Shown: one piece after another, positions 57,050 to 64,000 of the stretch
Position numbering within the stretch: position 1 is the first letter of the stretch
Layout: each line of letters opens with the position of its first letter
NCBI RefSeq assembly: GCF_048771995.1
Contig: NC_133050.1
Span: 1,934,501 to 1,998,500 of the forward strand
Direction of reading: 5' to 3'
Source: Taeniopygia guttata
Taxonomy: Eukaryota; Chordata; Aves; Passeriformes; Estrildidae
Length of the DNA: 64,000 nt
Notes under the pieces: generated by a model
What the model saw: the letters and a program-made list of their open reading frames with translations, nothing else
Databases searched by the model: none
What the model was told of the DNA's origin: nothing
Translations under genes and position numbers: made by a program

Positions 57050-57500
57050 GCAAGCAGACCTGCTGTTCTTGTGCACGTTCCATTGCTGTTTCTGTGGGGT
57101 CCAGAGCCACCGCGGCAGCAGTGCCTCCGCAGCCCTGCTCCAGGAGACCTGGCCACCCTCCCCATGGTGGCAGCAGCTCTGCGGGCCCAGAGCTCTGTGT
57201 CGGGGGGCCTCGGTCACAGCACCTGGCCTGGGCAGCCGCGAGGGCCCGGGCTGGCCGCCAGCCCTGCCTCTGCCCCCTGCCCCTTATTGGCAGCAGCCAG
57301 ACAACAGCGCCTGCAGGGCTCCCCGTGCAGGTGCTGGCACCAAACACTGGCGCTGGCTCTGGAGGGGGCAGAGGGCCGGCTGCTGCCCGGGGAGCCGCGG
57401 TGCCGCCCCGCAGCCCCACCAGGCCACGGCTCCATCGGCCCTGGCAGGAGCCTGGAGCCTGGAGAAGAGCCCGTGCGGCCTCTGGGAAGGGAGCAGCGTG
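57050..57500 (-). pseudogene. Degenerate MROH gene fragment
   Basis: 57,170-57,260 resembles the exon 5 acceptor region and preceding intron (compare 53,941-54,020: CAGAGCTCTGTGTC...). 57,360-57,490 closely matches, on -, the GC-rich intron 12 of copy A (11,905-12,005). The pieces are in the gene's orientation and order, but the sequence between them (introns and exons 6-12) is missing and no frame survives. It retains the longer form of intron 12 that copy B has lost. Confidence 0.65.
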
Positions 57501-58510
57501 TGCAGCATGGGCTGGTGCCCCTGGGTGCAGCACCGGCCATGGACTGACTCCAGAATTCAGACCTTACAGAACATGGTTTCACAGTTACGTTCACACAACA
57601 ATAGATCTCTACAGCTTCAGGCAATCACACAGCAGGTTTCTGTTGCCACATGGCAGGGTGCTAGACATGCTGCAGCCTCCTTCAAAGTGTCACCTTCAGA
57701 AGCTACTCTGAGTAAGGCCACAAGAACAGCCATTTCAAGTCCACACACACACATAGCCCAGCAGAGGAAAGACAGAAAGGGTCTATTTATGATGTATTCC
57801 AGCAAAGGTTTATTGCATCCACCAGGCTGAAGGGATCAGGGACAAAGACCTGGCCATGTGCTCTGCACAAGGTTAAGCAGGGGTCAGTGGCCAATGGTCT
57901 GAGGGCACGGGGGCAGCACAAAGGGCAGGGCAAAGGGCATTGGCCTACAGGGAAGACGGGGCCAGCCACCAGGGATACCACGACCAAGGACCAATGAGGA
58001 AACAGGGAAAGGAAAAACTGCAAGAATTTGGGACACGGGGAAAGGAACGGGGGTGGATCCTGGTGTTGCAAGGCTCCATGGCAGAAGTCTTCTCTTTAAG
58101 CCTAGGTGGAGACTATTGTATATTCTTCCAAGGCAAGGCCCTTGGGATTTCCCGGAAGGGTTGAAAGCATTCCACAGGTTTTATATAGGAAGGGAGTGAA
58201 CAAAAAGCACAATTTTCACATCCAAGGCAGACAAATGATATGGGAAAAATAATTTCCAGAAAGGAACCTTATCTCAAGAATTTATGATGCAGCTAACTGC
58301 CATGTGAATCAGTGAAAGCCTGGCTCCTTTACTTTTCAGCAGGAAATATTTCCACATGAAAACAGATACCACTGCTATTGTTAGTGCTGGAGACCCCAGG
58401 ATGATGTCATGCACAGCATACAGTACAGTTGGGTGATGAAATGCAGGGAGAAAAGAGCAGCAACCTCTCTGAATGTATCATAAGGATATAAGGCCTGCAG
58501 AGAGTATCCA
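57501..58510. other. Non-coding; possible minus-strand LTR
   Basis: TTTATT on + at 57,809 (AATAAA on -) inside a GC/AT-mixed segment could mark an LTR on -. Ends were not found. No gene. Confidence 0.3.
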
Positions 58511-58514
58511 AAGA

Positions 58515-58945
58515 GGGGAATGAAGATGATGAGGGGCCAGGAGAGGAAGCTGTATGAGGAACAGCTGAGGTCAATTGGCTTGTTCAGCTTGAAGAAGAGG
58601 AAGAGGTCTCAGCATGGCTGGCAGCTCTGTCCCAAAGGACAGCTCCAATCTCTGCTCTCTGTGACAGGGACAGCACCTGAGGGAGCGGCTGGAGCTGTGT
58701 CAGGGCAGGGTAAGGTGGAATTTTAGGAAAAGGTTCTTCTCCCAGATGGTGCTGGGGCACTGACCAGACTCCCCCAGGGAATGGGCAAAGCCCCAGGCTG
58801 ACAGAGCCCAAGGAACATTTGAACAATGCTCTCAGGGATGCATAGGATAGGATTGTTGGGGTGTCTGTGCAGGGCCAGGGGTTGGACTCCATGATCCTTG
58901 CAGGTCCTTTCCTCTGGTGAGTCTGTGATTCCATGATTCCAAGAC
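58515..58945 (+). mobile_element. CR1 LINE 3' end
   Basis: The wording throughout (GGCTTGTTCAGCTTGAAGAA, TCTCTGCTCTCTGTGACAGG, AGGAAAAGGTTCTTC, TGGACTCCATGATCCTTG) and the terminal ATTCCATGATTCC repeats are those of an avian CR1 3' end. Truncated at its 5' side, as usual. Confidence 0.85.
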
Positions 58946-60035
58946 ACTGGGAAGGAAGGTTGATACAATGCTTTGCCATGTAAATAAATTCTATATGTAG
59001 TGCCTTCAGTTGGCTATGCTCTCAGTTATACAAAAAAAAAAAAAAAAAAAAGTGACAGAATTCAGCTGCTATTTTAGACAGAAAGCACCACCTGACCATA
59101 TCAAGCACTGCTCTATTTAAAGGTTCCAACAATCTCTTTTCCATTTCCAGCTGCAAAGATCAGCAAACACATTGGAAAAGTCAAATGAATTCCAACATTC
59201 CCAGAATACAAATTTTCATGACTGAAACCAAGGAAGGAATGCCCACAAAGCCTTAGAAACAGTTCCTAGATGAATTTATGTCTCTCCCATGCAGGGCTGT
59301 AATAGCTGAGCTTCTGCACTGCTGAAAGGTTCCGGGTAGAGGGGGAACAAGTCCACAGTGTTCCTTTACAGTCTGAAATAGGGATGCAGGGTTGGACCAA
59401 AGGCTTTCCTTGGGGGGATGATGCTGAAATGCACTGCATTCTGGCACACCAGCATTCCAGACCCCAGCAGGTCTGACAGCCCGTGCAAGGAACAAGCAAG
59501 ATCCAGCTACTACAGGGCAGAACAGGAAGGGAGATTGATTCATTCAGACATGCAATTAGTGCTTGAAGGAAAGCCACGCACAGGTCCCTCCAAGTGAAAT
59601 GGAAAAGCAAAGGGATTTTGGCAACAGCAGCAGAACTCTTGGAAATAGGAGTGATTTGCAACAGCAGCTTAACAAGGACTAATTGCTGCCACTGGACCTT
59701 AGGGCAGATGAGAAGAGTTTGGGCAGGAATCATGTCAGGAGATAAGCAGTCATCTCCAGTTTCACCACAACCTTGCAACAAGGAGAAAGGACTGTTTGAT
59801 CAACAAAAATAAAAATTGCAAGAAAATCCTGCTGACTCCTGCTGAGACATTGATACTCTGGTGCCTCTGTTACCATCTGCTTGGGGGTTGCTGCCAGCTC
59901 CGAGCAATTATTCTTCATTAATTGGTACCTGTGTGAGCAACAGAAAGAATTGGAGAGTAGAACTCCCAGCCCACCTCAGGGCTTTGCTTTCATCCTCTCA
60001 ATTCATCAGCTCGGGTGATTGGATGCCTTGTCCAG
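58946..60035. other. Gene-poor interval
   Basis: Contains an A-run (59,031-59,051). No supported gene. Confidence 0.4.
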
Positions 60036-60330
60036 GGGACGGTGTCCCTGCCCATGGCAGAGGGTGAAACTGGATGAGCTTTAAGGCCCCTTCCAGCCCA
60101 AACCATTCTGGGATTCTAGGATTCTTCTGAAGGCACTGTCATCCATCATGAGAGGTCCCTTTCCACAAGCTCCATCATAAACTACCCTCCCTTGTCCCAG
60201 GCTGCCCCACTGTATCTAATTACAACCTGTTTTCCAGCCACACTGCAGCTCCCTTTGATCTGTGCTGGCATTGTTTTAGCAGCACTGGACTAAATGGCCT
60301 CCAGAGTTCCACTATTTTACAGCCTATTTT
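60036..60330 (+). mobile_element. CR1 LINE 3' fragments
   Basis: GATGAGCTTTAAGGCCCCTT to GGGATTCTAGGATTC (60,075-60,124) is a CR1 3' terminus. GGACTAAATGGCCTCCAGAG near 60,288 is another CR1-like 3' motif. Confidence 0.65.
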
Positions 60331-62214
60331 TTAGGCAACTTGAAGTCCAGCACATCCCAGAAGCAGCCCAGGAACTGGTGATCCTTGTAGATTTTATTAG
60401 GTGGTTGCAAGTCATTCATGACTAAATGGAACTTAGGTCAAGTGAATATCCAGTTCTCCCAGGAAAAGAGTGAGCTGACTGGGGAATGTTTGGCACAGGT
60501 TTAAGGTCTTTTGGACAAAACCGCTCTGTGGAAGAAAGAGCCAGGCCGTAATGTCCGGGCTGATCAAGTTGTTCCAGATTATCCCATTCAACAGTTACAC
60601 TTCTTAACCTTCTGTCTCTAAAGGTGACAGTGTTCTCTGCATCAATATTCTGTCTGCCTCTCACATCCCACTGTGGGACCCAAACCAATTCTTTCTTGAA
60701 ACAGGAGGCAAATGGACACAAGGCTGATGACCGGACACTCAAACTGGACCTGAGGCTTTGGGTCAGCTCCTCACACTGCAGCTTATTGCACAGGACACAG
60801 GAAGGCTACAGCAATCCAGCCTAATGCCCCACTTTGATAGTGGAAAAATAAACCTTACTCCTGCCCTCACTTCTGTCTTTTCTATTTGGATTGCCTGCTC
60901 TTCAGAGTTAAAAGACACCAAGGGCAAAGGATCCAGCACAGCAGCTCCTCATTTTCTAGATGCCCTCCAACACAAAGACAACTAAAATAACCTTGGGTTA
61001 GTCACAGTTATTCAGAGGCAAGCGAGCAAAACAAGGTGTTTTAAACAGTGCCAAAAATTGATAGAAACCCCAGATGGAAAACTGTACTTTTCATAAAGAA
61101 AAACACAATTGAGGAAGAGAATTTGTGTCTCCTTTCTTCCCCAGTATCAGACACTATGAATATAACCATCAACAATTAATACTAGCTCTTCTTTCAAAGA
61201 CACACCAATTTAACACCAACACAAATGCTGGTAACTTGATTTCAAGGCAGACAATGGATTTAAAGTGGGCTTACCCTGCTCCAGTAGCTGCTCTTGAATT
61301 TCAGCTCCACTCATTTAATTTTACTGGAAATCTCTTTCAGAAAGCCCTTCAAATCAGAGAGCTTAAAAAAAAAAAAAAAAAAAAAAGGAGGAGGTTATTT
61401 TTGTAAAGTCCATCTAGCTGAAGGAATGCAATGCTAATGAGCAATGAAAGTAACAAGTAATTGCCTCTGCAAGTATTACACCAAATGCAAGAGTGCTTGA
61501 GAGGACAGTCCCAAGTACAGTGTTCATCAGGGCAATTAATGCAGCGAGTCCTGATGCCTCTATTTCAGAGAGTTAACCAGCAGTTACCAGAAGAGAGAAG
61601 CAAGAGATGGGTATTTCTTTTCAGGAGAGAATTAAGGTTAGCAGATCTCCTTTCAGTTTCAAGAAAAGCATCACTAGCCACAGACTCACTCACCACTTCC
61701 CTTTCAGTCTGGAAGCAAGCTATTATTTTGCAATCTAAATTATTTGACAGTAACAAAAAAAAAAGTACTCTGAAGTATATGTGGGTCTTTTCACCTGAGC
61801 TTCTGGAAAAGTCTTTGCTTCATACCAAAGCCACTTCTCACTTCAGAGGCCAAACAGATAATTCAGTCAAGCCTCAGAAAATACCCACTGTGAACACACA
61901 TACCCATTTCAACATCACAGTCATAAAAAGATTATTTGCATGGCAATTCTCATAATGTGCTCTCTGGTAGATGGGTAGCCTTATCTTGCTTAATTACACC
62001 AGGCCAACACCACCAGAAGCTAAACTTGACAGACACCTTTGCGATGGGGACATGTCAAGTGTGTGACATCCCTTCTTCCCACTGGCATTTCATGGACCTG
62101 TTATACAGCTGAATGTTGCAGTTTAAGATGTAAATTACTTCGTTTTATTCCATCCCACAAGGAATATTGAGAAACACTCCTCCAGTGCTAAGCAAGTGTC
62201 TTTGTTTCATTTTC
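60331..62214. other. Gene-poor interval
   Basis: Includes an A-run (61,365-61,386). No supported gene or RNA. Confidence 0.4.
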
Positions 62215-62440
62215 CTGCATCATATAAAGCTCTTGTGGCTTGGAAGGGACCTCACAGCTCATTGTTGGCTGCTCCAACCCCATCCAGCCTGCCTTTTGAT
62301 ACTTCCAGGGATCCAGGGGCAGCCACAGCTTCTCTGGGTACCCTGTGCCAGGGTGGGCCCAAACTCACAGCCAAGAATTTTTTCCCATTATCCCATCTAA
62401 TCCTACTCTCAGTTCAAAACCATTCCCTTCTGTCCTAATC
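62215..62440 (-). mobile_element. CR1 LINE 3' fragment
   Basis: GGCTTGGAAGGGACCTCACA, CACAGCTTCTCTGGGTACCC and CCCTGTGCCAGGGTG are reverse-complement CR1 3' wording. Confidence 0.75.
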
Positions 62441-63404
62441 ACTACACGCCCTACACACTCCTATCTGTGGAATCAAAAGAGCACGGTAAAAAAGCTCAAT
62501 TAAAATGGGGCCCTGGTGACAGTGACACAGACTGCACACGACTCTGGGAGGCTCATTTTCCTTGCCATGGCACACCCCCTGCTTTACCAGAGAGAATCAC
62601 ATTCCCCAGAGCAATCTGGGACAGAAGTACCTTTGCATCCAGTTGTCTGAATCGGTGCACCATCCTAGAAGCAGAAGGAGAACACGGAGCAATGGGGTCA
62701 GTCTGGATACCAAGGAAAACTTGGCTAATTACCACACCCCCACTCCCTCCAGTGCTCCATCCTCCCAGGGAGGCAGGGCTGCATGTGACTGGCATAATTT
62801 TTAGTACAAGTAAATTAACTAACATGCAAATTACTATTAGTAGGATGCTATTACATTTTCCTTCTCAAGACATTTTTGCTTCCAGTACCAAGGAAATGTT
62901 TTTGGTATTTGTTCGGCTTCTTATGCAATGCTGCTTGTCTCTGGGTAGTCTTAACCTGAACACTTATTTGTGGACAGCAATGTTCATGCCCACAGATATG
63001 GAAGGGTCTGTTTTTTCTTGTCCATTCCTATCAGCTCTCTCTGATTAAGGGAAATATTCAAGCTGCCAGAAGTTAGCAAAGTTAAGCAATCATACAGAGC
63101 AGGTTTAGTTCTCTAGCAGTGTTCTGGTTTCTTGCTTTCTTTCGGTTTTTGTTGTTTTTTTTCCTCTTATACTGTTACTCTTAAAACGGTGAGACAGATC
63201 CCATAGATAATGTTTCCATGAGCTGGCAGTCAAAGAAATATCCAAGCATAAGTCTCCAAAGTTTCAAATACCGTGATTCTAAAGATCATCTTCCCCGCCT
63301 CAGAAGTCTCCACAACTCATGCTACTAATTACACATCTCCATTTGGATTACTGCTGTGGGAATGTCTGAGATTCCAGGTCTAACAGTAAACATTCTCTGC
63401 TAAA
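62441..63404. other. Gene-poor interval
   Basis: No supported gene. Mixed AT-rich sequence. Confidence 0.4.
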
Positions 63405-63600
63405 TGTAAAATCATAGAATTATTTGGGTTGGAAAAGATTGAGTCCAACCAATTCCACCCCTAACTCATGTCCCCAAGTGCCATATCCACATGGCTTTTA
63501 AATCCCCACGCCAAGATGGGGGTGCCACCACTGCCTTGGGCATTCTGTTTCAGGGCTGGACAACCCTTTCTATAAAGAACTTTTTCCAGCCATCCTGTGG
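63405..63600 (-). mobile_element. CR1 LINE fragment inserted in a retroviral pol relic
   Basis: AATCATAGAATTATTTGGGT marks a CR1 3' end on -. The body runs to about 63,600, where it meets the integrase relic directly. Confidence 0.75.
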
Positions 63601-63886
63601 TGGCTTTTACCATTGTGAGCACATGGCGCTTGCCTTGGCGTGTCTGGGGCAGTGTGATGTAGTCAATCTGCCAGGCCTCCCCATACTTGTACTTGGACCA
63701 CCGCCCACCATACCAGAGGGGCTTCACTCGCTTGGCCTCCTTGATCACAGTACACGCTTCACAGTCATGGATCACCTGAGAAATACTGTCCATGGTTAGA
63801 TCCACCCCTTGGTCTTGTGCCCACTTACAGGTGCCATCTCTGCCCTGATGGCCTGAGATATCACTGGCCCATTGTGCTCGTAGCAA
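63601..63886 (-). pseudogene. ERV integrase relic, N-terminal part
   Basis: The frame encodes an integrase zinc-binding segment (SGHQGRDGTCKWAQDQG, HDCEAC) followed by the start of the core (WQIDYITLPQTRQGKRHVL) with its first catalytic Asp. It is cut after GWLEK by the CR1 copy and has no complete core. The style resembles ERVL/spuma-related elements (inference). Not related to the integrase of the 13-21 kb provirus. Confidence 0.7.
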
Positions 63887-63900
63887 CAGCCACTGTTTGA

Positions 63901-63960
63901 GGCTTACAGTCTGGTTTAGCTCCTAGCTTAGGCTCACAGTCTGGTTTAGCTGCTGGCTTT
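63901..63960 (+). repeat. 30-bp tandem duplication
   Basis: GGCTTACAGTCTGGTTTAGC at 63,901 is repeated as GGCTCACAGTCTGGTTTAGC at 63,931, with two further differences in the 30-bp unit. Confidence 0.85.
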
Positions 63961-64000
63961 GAGCTTGGGCTGTTGGCTGCAGCCTGAGTGACTGGGATAG

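Overview
The window looks like a stretch of bird nuclear DNA, most likely from a songbird. The evidence is spliced vertebrate-type genes with GT-AG introns, several CR1 LINE 3' ends, LTRs of avian-type endogenous retroviruses, and members of two families known to be expanded in passerines: maestro heat-like repeat (MROH) genes and PIM-like kinases. There is no bacterial-style operon, CRISPR array, rRNA or tRNA gene.

Layout. 0-4 kb is retroviral LTR debris ending in a 1.4-kb LTR (2636-4019). 4.02-13.28 kb is a duplicated block read on +: the last 100 coding bases of one MROH gene, a 2.2-kb spacer, then a complete 15-exon MROH gene (copy A, 7808-13072, 738 aa). 13,277-21,434 is a nearly complete endogenous retrovirus on the - strand, with both LTRs, PBS, PPT, gag, pro, pol and env. 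gag and env each carry one in-frame stop; pro and pol are open. 21.4-27.1 kb holds tandem repeats, a CpG island, an intact five-exon PIM-like kinase (23,027-25,687) and a decayed tandem copy of it. 28.3-30.2 kb is a + strand gamma-type env relic and its probable LTR, followed by a 740-bp polypyrimidine tract. 31-48 kb is gene-poor. 48,163-56,707 is the same MROH gene plus spacer in inverted orientation (copy B on -, 50,555-55,784, 825 aa). 57-64 kb holds a further decayed MROH piece, CR1 copies and, at the right edge, a retroviral integrase relic on -.

How it fits together. The window is dominated by a segmentally duplicated MROH unit (gene plus spacer) present in tandem and inverted form. 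The left block is bounded on both sides by LTRs that lack target-site duplications, so retroviral LTRs sit at the rearrangement junctions. The two MROH genes are both open across 15 exons. By my hand count, exons 4-14 differ by about 46 replacement codons and 6 silent ones, while an adjacent intron differs by only about 2 percent. That pattern suggests diversifying selection (or exon-specific gene conversion) and is the most interesting signal here. Exon 3 also differs by two 144-bp (48-residue) minisatellite units. The retrovirus is notable for two correctly phased -1 slippery heptamers (betaretrovirus-like gag/pro/pol) coupled to a gamma-type env and a tRNA-Phe primer site.

All coordinates of splice sites were read by hand and may be off by one or two bases. 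No database was searched; family names rest on recognised motifs.
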